Source: Chloroflexota bacterium
GTDB lineage: Bacteria > Chloroflexota > Anaerolineae > Aggregatilineales > UBA3940
Assembly (NCBI GenBank): GCA_010092775.1
Contig: JAADYZ010000017.1
Coordinates: 1 to 15,497 of the forward strand
Direction: 5' to 3'
DNA: 15,497 nucleotides
Shown here: one piece after another, positions 1-6,997 of the stretch
Layout of the letters: every line of letters starts with the position of its first letter
Numbering within the stretch: the stretch's first letter is position 1
Made by a program: the position numbers and the translations under genes
The notes under the pieces: model-generated
What the model saw: only the letters and a program-made list of their open reading frames with translations
The model's database searches: none
What the model was told of the DNA's origin: nothing

Positions 1-2
1 AT

Positions 3-260
3 CGCGACCTTGGGCAGCCGCCGCAGGCGCAGGTTGAGCGCCCACAGCGAGGGGTGGCACAGCTCGTCCTGCAACAGCAGGTCGACCCGCCGGCACGCCT
101 CGGGCAGCCGTCCGAGGTTGTGCAGCTGCCGTCCAATTGGGCCGCGCGGCGGCAGGTTGATCACCTCCACCGCATCCCCCAATCGGCGCAATTCCGCCAC
201 CAAGGTGCGGTCATAGAGGTACCCCCCGGTGCGCTGGTCCAGGCCGCCGTAGATGACCAG
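3..260 (-). CDS. Glycosyltransferase (GT4/group 1-like) N-terminal fragment, truncated at both ends
   Basis: Reading the minus strand from base 260 down to the left edge gives one open frame. It starts LVIYGGLDQRTGGYLYDR, continues with VEVINLPPRG and LLLQDELCHPSLWALN, and leaves the window still open. This is the typical beginning of a GT-B fold, family-4-like sugar transferase: a first beta strand, the glycine-rich loop with GGYLYDR, and the DLLLQDEL strand. In this group the start codon normally lies only a few residues before LVIYG. Here that position falls inside the repeat linker of the neighbouring binding protein, so the true start is missing. The stretch is visibly richer in G+C than the rest of the window. 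I read it as a foreign or misjoined piece. Substrate and product cannot be inferred. Confidence 0.72.
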   Translation of the reverse strand, partial: MVIYGGLDQRTGGYLYDRTLVAELRRLGDAVEVINLPPRGPIGRQLHNLGRLPEACRRVDLLLQDELCHPSLWALNLRLRRLPKVA

Positions 261-1457
261 GCCGAAGATGACATGGCAGAAGACGACATGGCCGAAGATG
301 ACATGGCTGATGACGACATGGCTGATGACATGGGTGCCATGCCAGAAGAATGTGCCGAGGAAAATGCCTGTGCGGTATTTGCTCCGGGCGACACCATCAA
401 GATTGGCTATGCTGGCCCAACCGCGGGTGACTTCTCCGCATTCGGCACCGACATTTCTGACGCTGGCTTGCTCGCCGTTGCACAGGCTGAGGACTTGGAA
501 GGCTTCTCCTTCGAACTGTTGGTTGAGGATACCGGCGGTTCAGGTGAAGGTGGCGCTGCCGTTGCCAACCTGTTCGCCTCCAACCCACAGGTTGTAGCGA
601 TCGCCGGTCATACTTTCTCTGGTTCTACAGAGGCGGCTATCCCGATCTATAATGAAGCTCGCCTTCCGATGCTTTCCCCGTCTGCCACCAACCCGGCGCT
701 GACTGGTGGCGACCAGGATGTTTTCAATCGCATTCCATTCACTGACTCCATTCAGGGTCGTTTCATTGCCGAGTACCTCTACAACACCCTCGAAATCCGT
801 GCCATGGTTGCCCTGCACGATGGTGACACCTATGGTGAAGGATTGGCGACGATTGTTCAAGATGAGTTTGTCGCCTTGGGCGGTGAAGTGCTAGATTTCT
901 CGGCCATCACCCCAGGCGAGACAGACTATACTGCGCCGCTGACGGCTGTTCAGGCGCTTGGTCCGGAAGCAATCTTTTACGGTGGTTACGATGCTGAAGG
1001 TGCGGCGCTCATCAACGGCCTGGGAATCGTCGGCCTGAATGAGGTTGTGTTCATTGGGGCAGACGGTATCTTCGGCGCGACCTTGCTGGAGCAGGCAGGC
1101 GACAACGCTGAGGGCGTGATTGCAACGGCTGCTCTGCCGCCCGAGTCTGAAGCGGTCGACGAGTTTAACGCAGCATTCGAAGCAGAATATGGTCGTGCGG
1201 CTGGCTCGCTGTCAACCTTCACCTGGCACGGCTACGATGTTGTCTCTGCCCTGATCTCTGCTATTCGTGACGTCGCTGTCCTGGGTGACGACGGTAACCT
1301 GTACATTCCGCGCGAAGCATTGATCGACGCTGTCCGTGGCTTGTCTGGCTTTGAAGGCCTGACTGGTACGATCAGTTGCAATGAAGACGGTGAATGCAAC
1401 ACGGCTGGCCCAACCTTCTTCAGTGTCCAAGATGGTGCATGGGCAACGACTGAATAG
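54..1457 (+). CDS. Branched-chain amino acid ABC transporter substrate-binding protein (LivJ/LivK-like), N-terminus replaced
   Basis: From about residue 110 this is a periplasmic-binding-protein type 1 domain of the Leu/Ile/Val family. It has IKIGYAGPTAGDFSAFG as the first strand, SGSTEAAIPIYNEARLPMLSPSAT in the first lobe, ALHDGDTYGEGLA at the hinge and FYGGYDAEGAALI in the second lobe. Two cysteine pairs (EECAEENAC, and SCNEDGEC near the C-terminus) could form disulfides. It should capture amino acids outside the membrane and pass them to LivHM. Residues 1-67, read from a GTG at base 54, are not a signal peptide and lack a lipobox. They are an antisense reading of the glycosyltransferase fragment. 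Genuine sequence begins near base 261 with an acidic repeat linker (AEDDM units), which in Chloroflexota proteins of this kind usually follows a lipoprotein signal. The real start is therefore not in the window. Function is secure; the start is not. Confidence 0.88.
   Translation: MAQLVLQQQVDPPARLGQPSEVVQLPSNWAARRQVDHLHRIPQSAQFRHQGAVIEVPPGALVQAAVDDQAEDDMAEDDMAEDDMADDDMADDMGAMPEECAEENACAVFAPGDTIKIGYAGPTAGDFSAFGTDISDAGLLAVAQAEDLEGFSFELLVEDTGGSGEGGAAVANLFASNPQVVAIAGHTFSGSTEAAIPIYNEARLPMLSPSATNPALTGGDQDVFNRIPFTDSIQGRFIAEYLYNTLEIRAMVALHDGDTYGEGLATIVQDEFVALGGEVLDFSAITPGETDYTAPLTAVQALGPEAIFYGGYDAEGAALINGLGIVGLNEVVFIGADGIFGATLLEQAGDNAEGVIATAALPPESEAVDEFNAAFEAEYGRAAGSLSTFTWHGYDVVSALISAIRDVAVLGDDGNLYIPREALIDAVRGLSGFEGLTGTISCNEDGECNTAGPTFFSVQDGAWATTE
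261..332 (+). repeat. Tandem 15-bp coding repeat (AEDDM linker)
   Basis: Four consecutive 15-base units (261-275, 276-290, 291-305, 306-320) followed by a 12-base unit (321-332) encode AEDDM, AEDDM, AEDDM, ADDDM and ADDM. The first and third units are identical (GCCGAAGATGACATG). Acidic, methionine-rich low-complexity linkers are common between the lipid anchor and binding domain of Chloroflexota solute-binding proteins, where they act as spacers. The preceding 15 bases (246-260, GCCGTAGATGACCAG) belong to the glycosyltransferase frame on the other strand, yet match the unit at 12 of 15 positions and continue the plus frame as AVDDQ. Confidence 0.85.
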
Positions 1458-1487
1458 GCTCAGTTGCACTCAAAACCCTAAGGCATG

Positions 1488-1517
1488 GAGTGGGGCGGAT
1501 CGATCACCGCCCCACTC
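1488..1517 (+). terminator. GC-rich hairpin after the binding-protein gene (partial terminator or mRNA-stabilising stem)
   Basis: A perfect 11-bp inverted repeat, GAGTGGGGCGG at 1488-1498 and CCGCCCCACTC at 1507-1517, encloses an 8-base loop. It lies 30 bases after the binding-protein stop and about 65 bases before livH. What follows (TTGGTTAG) is only weakly T-rich, so a strong intrinsic terminator is not supported. In binding-protein-dependent transport operons such stems often stop part of the transcripts or protect the upstream mRNA 3' end, giving more binding protein than permease. That role here is inferred. Confidence 0.6.
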
Positions 1518-1581
1518 TTGGTTAGACACGCAAGGTTGAAACGTAGGATTCATCTCGTCAGGATGTATAAGGGGATTTGTC

Positions 1582-2688
1582 ATGGCTGTCGAGACGCAAA
1601 CGGCCCCGCGTGGCCTAAGGCGGCGAAGAATACGCCCATACCAAGTGGTCCAGATCGTGGTAGCGGTCAGCATTACCGCCTTCTTGCTCTATCGCTTGCA
1701 GTACGTGCTGTTTGTTGATGATCTGTATGGCCTCGATACCTGGACCCGCTTTTTGATCTCTGGTCTTGTCATTGGTGCTGTTTATGCAGTGATCGCGATT
1801 GGATACACGCTGGTCTATGGCATCCTATTCATGATCAATTTCGCCCATGGCGAGGTTATGATGTTGGGTGCCTTTGCCGCTTACTTCGTGTTCGAGGCGC
1901 TCGGTGCCATCCCCGCCGGAGCCGAAACGAGCTTTCTCAACACCTATCCCATTATCTCCATCATCCTGGCCTTCATCGCCGGAATGTCCGTGTCAACGGG
2001 TATGGGCTTGCTGCTAGAGCGAGTTGCGTATCGTCCGCTGCGCGGTGGCCCTCGTTTGGTTGCCTTGATCAGCGCTATTGGTGCCTCACTGTTTCTGCAA
2101 AATGCTGCTCAACTGATGTTTAGTCCGCGACGGCGCGCCTTTGCCAACCCGGATTTTCTGAGCCGAGGCGCTGGTTTTGAAGTGATGATCAGTGGGCGAC
2201 CCGTTCTGATTACCTATACCGGAACCTTTGTGTTTGTCGGGTCTCTATTATTGCTGGCCCTGCTCTACTTCATCATCCAGCGCACGCGCTTCGGGCAGGC
2301 TGTTCGTGCGATCGCTGAAGATCAAGAGGCCGCAGCACTGATGGGAATCAATGTCGATCGTGTGATCGCACAGACTTTTGCATTGAGTGGTGCGATGGCA
2401 GGTGCAGCAGGTGTTATGTGGGGACTCCACAACGGCATCGTCTATCATTTCATTGGGTTCTTGCCGGGCCTCAAAGCGTTTACAGCGGCGGTGCTTGGTG
2501 GGATTGGGAATATACCCGGAGCGATGGTCGGAGGATTGGTATTGGGTGTGGTTGAGGCACTCGGCCCAGCGTTCTTGGGCCTCGACTTCCAGCTAAAGGA
2601 TGTGATTGCTTTCTCTATCCTGGTGCTGGTCCTGGTCTTTCGTCCGTCAGGTATTCTGGGCGAAGTGGTTGCAGAGGAGAAAGTCTAA
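1582..2688 (+). CDS. livH: Branched-chain amino acid ABC transporter permease LivH
   Basis: This is an inner-membrane subunit of the high-affinity Leu/Ile/Val importer. It pairs with LivM to form the channel and docks on LivG/LivF. The family hallmark GYTLVYGILFMINFAHGEVM follows the second membrane segment, and the EAA-type coupling loop is seen as RAIAEDQEAAALMGINVDR. Further conserved parts are SGAMAGAAGVMWG and AAVLGGIGNIPGAMVGG. At 368 residues it is longer than the usual ~300. It has an N-terminal basic stretch (RGLRRRR) plus an added membrane segment around residues 24-41, and a loop insertion near residues 112-122. The ATG at 1582 is preceded by AAGGGGA at 1569-1575, six bases upstream, a good ribosome binding site. 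Its stop directly abuts the LivM start. Confidence 0.95.
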   Translation: MAVETQTAPRGLRRRRIRPYQVVQIVVAVSITAFLLYRLQYVLFVDDLYGLDTWTRFLISGLVIGAVYAVIAIGYTLVYGILFMINFAHGEVMMLGAFAAYFVFEALGAIPAGAETSFLNTYPIISIILAFIAGMSVSTGMGLLLERVAYRPLRGGPRLVALISAIGASLFLQNAAQLMFSPRRRAFANPDFLSRGAGFEVMISGRPVLITYTGTFVFVGSLLLLALLYFIIQRTRFGQAVRAIAEDQEAAALMGINVDRVIAQTFALSGAMAGAAGVMWGLHNGIVYHFIGFLPGLKAFTAAVLGGIGNIPGAMVGGLVLGVVEALGPAFLGLDFQLKDVIAFSILVLVLVFRPSGILGEVVAEEKV

Positions 2689-4293
2689 ATGGCCATCCGT
2701 AATGGTACACGGGCCGGGCTGATCTTCGGCTTCATCATGGTGTTTCTGATCTTGATCGGTGTCCCTGAGACGATCAATGTGATCTTGCAGGAAGCGACGA
2801 CGAATATTGACGTCGAGACCGGGCAAGTCATCAACACGGCGGCTTTTCTATTTGTGATGGGCGTAGTGGCGGGCTTCGCAGCAGCCCGCAAAGAAGAACC
2901 AGACCCCTTGAGTGGCGCTGTCTTGAGCGGACTAATCGCAGGTTTGATCACTGGTGCCACAACAGGCCTCATGATTATCATCCTTCGGTCACTGGCTCTG
3001 AGTGAGATTGACCTGCGTGAGTATCTCGACAAGCTCTCTCCGACTGCTATCGAAAGCTTAGCATTGCGCTTATCACCGATTCTTGCTGGTGGGGCCCATG
3101 TGTTAATTTTTGCCCTGAGTGGTGCGACTGGTGGCCTGTTGAATTGGATTGGTCGTGGCCCTTGGCGTGGGCCAGTCGGGCAGATGATTAGCAACACGCG
3201 TGACCGCCTAGCGAGACTACCTATTGTGGCTCAGGCGCAAAACAGCCCAATAACGCGCTATGTCGTGTGGGCTGCCGTCATCGCTGTAGTGATGATCGTG
3301 CCGCAGTTTCTCAACGACTATTGGAGTTTTGTGCTTGGCACGGTCGGTATTTACGTCATCATGGGGTTGGGTCTGAACATCGTTGTAGGTATGGCTGGCC
3401 TGCTCGATCTGGGTAACGTGGCTTTCTTTGCGGTTGGAGCCTACACCGTTGGTTTGTTGACGGCTCCTGAGCCGGTTGGCGTCTTATGGGACTTTTGGAC
3501 GGCCTTGATCTTTGGTATTGTCCTGGCTGGCCTGGCTGGCGTTATTCTGGGTGTGCCCGTGCTGCGCCTGCGCGGTGACTATCTGGCTATCGTGACGCTT
3601 GGCTTGGGCGAGATCATCCGCATTTTGATCCGTAGTGACCTGCTGAAGGATTTCACAGGTGGCCCGCGTGGGGTGCGCGATATCAGTGGGCCCTCGCTGT
3701 TTGGCCTTGAAATCGGTAGCGAACGCACCTTCTTGTATTTCATTTTAGTCGGTATCTTCTTGCTGATCTTTGTGACGATCCGGCTGAAGAATTCTCGGGT
3801 GGGTCGGGCTTGGATTGCCATGCGAGAAGATGAGACTGTCGCACAGGCTATGGGCATCAACACACTGAACTACAAGCTCCTCGCATTTGGTATGGGGGCG
3901 GCTTTTGCTGGCCTGGGCGGTGTGCTGTTCGCCTCACGGAATCAATTCACAGGGCCGGAGGATCATACGCTGCTGGTGTCAATCAACGTGCTAGCCGTTG
4001 TGATCGTTGGCGGCATGAACAGCATCCCCGGCGTGATATTGGGTGCCTTTGCCTTGAAAGGTCTGCCTGAGATTCTGCGACAGCTTGACGAATATCGTGT
4101 ATTGGTCTTTGGTGGGCTCCTGGTGGTCATGATGATTTTGCGGCCAGAAGGCTTGTGGCCCTCGCAGCGAACCCGCCTGCAATTCAGCGATGAAGACGAG
4201 CCGGTCCCCATCGAACTGAGTTCGGCGACTTCGGCAGCTCCAACGCCTATCAAAGCGGATGTCGAAGAGCAGAAACAGGCGGCGACCCGATGA
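2689..4293 (+). CDS. livM: Branched-chain amino acid ABC transporter permease LivM with extra N-terminal membrane domain
   Basis: The C-terminal ~340 residues are a standard LivM permease. The hallmark GLGLNIVVGMAGLLDLGN lies at about residues 226-243, followed by GAYTVGLL. Later come LRLRGDYLAIVTLGLGEIIR, the coupling loop with EDETVAQAMGIN, and LAVVIVGGMNSIPGVILGA. It forms the translocation pore with LivH. Residues 1-190 are not part of ordinary LivM. They hold about four hydrophobic segments (roughly 8-25, 48-66, 77-99 and 130-152), the middle ones glycine- and alanine-rich, separated by a charged loop (RKEEPDP) and an amphipathic stretch (SEIDLREYLDKL). I do not recognise a named domain there. 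A polar tail of about 40 residues ends the protein. The ATG follows the LivH TAA with no gap, and the gene end overlaps the livG start, so translation is probably coupled. Confidence 0.93.
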   Translation: MAIRNGTRAGLIFGFIMVFLILIGVPETINVILQEATTNIDVETGQVINTAAFLFVMGVVAGFAAARKEEPDPLSGAVLSGLIAGLITGATTGLMIIILRSLALSEIDLREYLDKLSPTAIESLALRLSPILAGGAHVLIFALSGATGGLLNWIGRGPWRGPVGQMISNTRDRLARLPIVAQAQNSPITRYVVWAAVIAVVMIVPQFLNDYWSFVLGTVGIYVIMGLGLNIVVGMAGLLDLGNVAFFAVGAYTVGLLTAPEPVGVLWDFWTALIFGIVLAGLAGVILGVPVLRLRGDYLAIVTLGLGEIIRILIRSDLLKDFTGGPRGVRDISGPSLFGLEIGSERTFLYFILVGIFLLIFVTIRLKNSRVGRAWIAMREDETVAQAMGINTLNYKLLAFGMGAAFAGLGGVLFASRNQFTGPEDHTLLVSINVLAVVIVGGMNSIPGVILGAFALKGLPEILRQLDEYRVLVFGGLLVVMMILRPEGLWPSQRTRLQFSDEDEPVPIELSSATSAAPTPIKADVEEQKQAATR

Positions 4294-5069
4294 GTATCGT
4301 CCTTGAAACGCAATCAGTGACAAAGCGCTTTGGTGGCTTGACAGCCGTCAATAGTGTTGATCTACAGGTGCCAGAACACACCATCGCCAGTGTGATTGGC
4401 CCAAATGGTGCAGGGAAGACAACTTTCTTCAACTGCATCACCGGTTTCTACATCCCCGAGGAAGGTGATGTTCTATTTCAAGGTGCGTCACTGATTGGCA
4501 TCGCGCCAGATAAGATCGCCAAGCTGGGCATCGCGCGCACCTATCAAAACATCCGCCTCTTCAACACGATGACAGTCATTGAGAATGTTATGGTGGGTCA
4601 TCATCCGCGTATGAAAAAGGGGTTGATCGGTGCTGTGCTTCGTGGTCCATCTACTGTAGCGGAGGAACGCGACGCATATCGGATGGCTATGGATTTGCTG
4701 CGCTTTATCGGCCTCAAGGATAAGGCCGATGTGATGGCCCGCAATCTACCTTATGGTGACCAACGTCGTTTAGAGATCGCCCGCGCGTTGGCCAATGAGC
4801 CTCACTTGCTCCTGCTGGATGAACCGGCTGCTGGTATGAATCCGCAAGAGACAGCGGCCATGACTGAGTTCATTCGACGGCTGCGTGACGAGCGCGGCCA
4901 GACGATCTTACTGATCGAACATGATATGCGGGTGGTGATGGGTATCTCTGATCAGGTAACTGTGTTGGATCATGGCGAGAAGATTTCAGAAGGTCCACCG
5001 GATAAGGTCAAGCGTGATCCACGTGTGATCGAAGCGTATTTGGGCAAACCCTTGGAAGAAGACGTATGA
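4290..5069 (+). CDS. livG: Branched-chain amino acid ABC transporter ATP-binding protein LivG
   Basis: One of the two cytoplasmic ATPases of the importer. Walker A is GPNGAGKTT (residues 37-45). The Q-loop lies in ARTYQNIRLF, followed by LivG-type MTVIENVMVGHH. The signature is LPYGDQRRLEIARAL, with proline in place of the usual serine, a variant I associate with this subfamily. Walker B is LLLLDEP with D177 and the catalytic E178, and the switch histidine is H211 in LIEHDMRVVM. The C-terminus (VIEAYLGKPLEE) is the usual LivG end. The length of 259 residues is normal. The start overlaps the livM stop by four bases (ATGA) and the end overlaps the livF start in the same way, so the three genes are translationally coupled. 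Confidence 0.96.
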   Translation: MSIVLETQSVTKRFGGLTAVNSVDLQVPEHTIASVIGPNGAGKTTFFNCITGFYIPEEGDVLFQGASLIGIAPDKIAKLGIARTYQNIRLFNTMTVIENVMVGHHPRMKKGLIGAVLRGPSTVAEERDAYRMAMDLLRFIGLKDKADVMARNLPYGDQRRLEIARALANEPHLLLLDEPAAGMNPQETAAMTEFIRRLRDERGQTILLIEHDMRVVMGISDQVTVLDHGEKISEGPPDKVKRDPRVIEAYLGKPLEEDV

Positions 5070-5782
5070 GACAGGTTCTAAGTGTCGACAGCATTCACAC
5101 TTTTTACGGCAATATCCATGCCTTGCAGGGTATCTCGCTTGAAGTCAACGAAGGCGAGATTGTCACGTTGATCGGGGGGAATGGTGCAGGGAAGTCCACC
5201 ACTCTTAACACGATTTGCGGCGTGGTTCATGCTCGTGAGGGACAAGTCGTCTTCGAAGGGGAAGACATCACCACTCTCCCGTCGCATGATATTGTGCTCA
5301 AGGGAATCACCCAGTCCCCTGAGGGACGGCGTATCTTCGCCCGCCTGAGCGTCCTGGAGAACCTGACACTTGGCGCCTATACTCGACGAGATCGGGCCGA
5401 GTTTAAGCGCAATCTAGAGTTGGTCTTTGAGCTTTTCCCGCGTTTGAAAGAACGCCAAACCCAGTTCGGTGGCACCCTTTCTGGCGGTGAGCAGCAAATG
5501 CTGGCGATTGGGCGGGCAATGATGGCCCAGCCGCGCCTGCTCCTGCTCGATGAACCCTCAATGGGATTGGCGCCAATTCTAGTCCAGGAGATCTTTACCA
5601 TCATTGACCGGCTAAATCGTGAGGGGACAACCATACTCTTGGTGGAGCAAAACGCCCAGATTGCACTGTCCATCAGTGATCGGGGTTATGTGCTGCAAGC
5701 TGGCCAAATCGTATTGACAGGTAGTGGGCAGGAGCTTCTGACCAATCCGATGGTGCGTGAAGCCTACTTAGGTGAGCTCTAA
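5066..5782 (+). CDS. livF: Branched-chain amino acid ABC transporter ATP-binding protein LivF
   Basis: The second ATPase of the importer. Walker A is GGNGAGKST (residues 37-45). The Q-loop region reads ITQSPEGRRIFARLSVLENL, typical of LivF. The signature is LSGGEQQMLAIGRAMM, Walker B is LLLLDEPSMGLAP with D162 and E163, and the switch loop is LLVEQNAQIALSISDRGYVL, where LivF has Q-N instead of H. The protein ends in VREAYLGEL, as is usual for the family, and 238 residues is the usual length. It overlaps livG by ATGA. Its TAA (5780-5782) is immediately followed by the stop codon of the opposing azlD, leaving no room for a terminator between the two operons. Confidence 0.96.
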   Translation: MRQVLSVDSIHTFYGNIHALQGISLEVNEGEIVTLIGGNGAGKSTTLNTICGVVHAREGQVVFEGEDITTLPSHDIVLKGITQSPEGRRIFARLSVLENLTLGAYTRRDRAEFKRNLELVFELFPRLKERQTQFGGTLSGGEQQMLAIGRAMMAQPRLLLLDEPSMGLAPILVQEIFTIIDRLNREGTTILLVEQNAQIALSISDRGYVLQAGQIVLTGSGQELLTNPMVREAYLGEL

Positions 5783-6109
5783 TCAGACAAGCAGGGCTTG
5801 CAGCAAGAAGAAGATCAACAGACCGCCAACAATGGTGATTAACAGGTTCTTGGTCAAGGCGGCGATGCCAATCGCGGCAATGCCGCCCAGGAGCGATGCA
5901 TTGGTCAAACTCAGATCGAGACGCCCCTGCGGCAGCAGCATCGCCGGGGCAATGATCGCCGTGAGGACCGCAACCGGCACATACTTCAACGCCTGAATGA
6001 ACCGCTCAGGGAGCTGCACCCGCCCAACAAGTGACATCACTGGATAGCGGATCAAATAAGTCACCAGCGCCATTCCGCCAATCAGAACGATCTCCATCGT
6101 TGCGGTCAC
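5783..6109 (-). CDS. azlD: AzlD-family branched-chain amino acid exporter small subunit
   Basis: A 108-residue, very hydrophobic protein with about four membrane segments. It has the AzlD pattern of a short N-terminal segment followed by YLIRYPVMSL and a central VPVAVLTAIIAPAMLLP block. In the AzlCD (BrnFE-like) system the small subunit works with AzlC to export branched-chain amino acids, and methionine in some bacteria. The reading starts at a GTG (6109-6107) that overlaps the azlC stop (GTGA). A GAGG about seven bases upstream supports this start; an ATG four codons downstream (base 6097) is a less likely alternative. The gene ends base-to-base against livF on the other strand. Confidence 0.92.
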   Translation of the reverse strand: MTATMEIVLIGGMALVTYLIRYPVMSLVGRVQLPERFIQALKYVPVAVLTAIIAPAMLLPQGRLDLSLTNASLLGGIAAIGIAALTKNLLITIVGGLLIFFLLQALLV

Positions 6110-6882
6110 GATTGTGCCTCGCTTGCGATAGGCGATGGGCTATCCTTCTGAAGCATTTCTGCGATCACCCCGACAGCAACACCGATCAGAGCCGCAATTA
6201 ACAGCCCCGCGCGATTTGGCAGTCCATTAAGCAGGATTGAACTCACAGCCGCCGATAAGGCAGATGCTAGCATCGGGCGGGTGATGATCAGCGGCACAAC
6301 AAGCCCAATGAAGGTCACGACCATCGCAAAGTCCAGACCGAGTTCGATAGCGTTCTCGAATCGCTGACCGGCAACAATACCGATCAATGTGCAAATCTGC
6401 CAGTTGATGTACATAGCCGCACTGCTGCCTGCCATATACCATTCTGGATGTTCACTTCGATCCTCTTTGGCAAACTGGATAATGCTGACAGCATAGGTTT
6501 CATCCGTAAGGAAGAAGGCTAAAGTGGCTCGCCAGCTCTCTGGTAGGTGTTTGAGGAAGGGCCCTACCGAGGCGGCGTAGAGCATGTGGCGCAAGTTGAC
6601 GACAAAGGTGGTCAAGATGATCAGCGCGATGCTGACTCCCTCAGCAACCAGGCCCGCTGCAATGAACTGAGCACTGCCAGCATAGACCAATGCAGACATG
6701 GCGAAGGCTGCTTCACCGCTCAAGCCACTATTGATAGCCAATGCGCCATAAACGATTCCAAATGGGATCGCCCCTAAGACCAACGGTATGGTATCTCTCG
6801 CACCCTGGATGAAAGCTTGGCGTTGCATAGCGCGGAGTATAGCGTGCTTTTGAAGCATCTGACTGTATGCATATAGAAACAT
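6106..6882 (-). CDS. azlC: AzlC-family branched-chain amino acid exporter large subunit
   Basis: A multi-spanning inner-membrane protein of the AzlC family, the large partner of AzlD. Recognisable parts are ARDTIPLVLGAIPFGIVYGALAI at the start of the core, MSALVYAGSAQFIAAGL, VVNLRHMLYAASVGP and FFLTDETYAVSI. These are the usual conserved blocks. The exporter relieves high internal Leu/Ile/Val; its position opposite a Liv importer fits. The start is uncertain. The longest frame begins at 6882, giving 258 residues, but the family usually begins close to the segment starting at an ATG at 6828 (MQRQAFIQGARD), giving 240. The AGAAGG just before 6882 sits too close to that ATG to decide. It overlaps azlD by four bases. 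Confidence 0.92.
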   Translation of the reverse strand: MFLYAYSQMLQKHAILRAMQRQAFIQGARDTIPLVLGAIPFGIVYGALAINSGLSGEAAFAMSALVYAGSAQFIAAGLVAEGVSIALIILTTFVVNLRHMLYAASVGPFLKHLPESWRATLAFFLTDETYAVSIIQFAKEDRSEHPEWYMAGSSAAMYINWQICTLIGIVAGQRFENAIELGLDFAMVVTFIGLVVPLIITRPMLASALSAAVSSILLNGLPNRAGLLIAALIGVAVGVIAEMLQKDSPSPIASEAQS

Positions 6883-6997
6883 CCTTCTATGCCACTCGCT
6901 TCATAAGTTTGATATACTGAATACACACGGGCTGCCAGGATTGTCATGATAGCTGTCTCACACAAAAACGCCGGGATTTATGTCGTGACGAGAGCAA
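6883..6997. promoter_or_regulatory. Divergent intergenic region between azlC and the signalling operon
   Basis: This 115-base region separates azlC (leftward) from the first kinase (rightward), so both operon promoters should lie here. A -10-like TATACT occurs on the plus strand at 6913-6918, but a good -35 is not visible about 17 bases upstream. On the minus strand, ATGACA (6947-6942) is followed after 18 bases by TATTCA, a weak match. I see no convincing operator palindrome. The region is more AT-rich than the flanking genes, consistent with a promoter, but specific elements are tentative. Confidence 0.35.

Noticed and set aside
10..216. Plus-strand open frame in the first 220 bases
   Set aside because: It has Arg/Ser-rich, low-information content, while the opposite strand reads as a recognisable glycosyltransferase. 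It is a shadow of that gene in GC-rich DNA.
261..332. CRISPR-like array
   Set aside because: Units are 15 bases long, directly adjacent, without spacers, and encode a regular peptide.
161..400. Minus-strand frame giving a Ser/Met-Ala repeat protein
   Set aside because: This is the antisense reading of the 15-bp AEDDM repeat. It has no independent support and crosses the suspected junction.
1536..1571. Promoter upstream of livH (TTGAAA at 1536-1541, TATAAG at 1566-1571)
   Set aside because: The spacing of 24 bases is far from the usual ~17, and the -10-like hexamer overlaps the ribosome binding site.
2685..3197. Minus-strand 170-residue frame opposite livM
   Set aside because: It is rich in Arg, Pro and Ile with no family resemblance, and lies fully opposite a hydrophobic, clearly coding LivM extension.
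4740..4800. LivG signature LPYGDQ as a damaging mutation of LSGGQ
   Set aside because: Proline at this position recurs in LivG-type ATPases as I know them, and all other ATPase motifs are intact.
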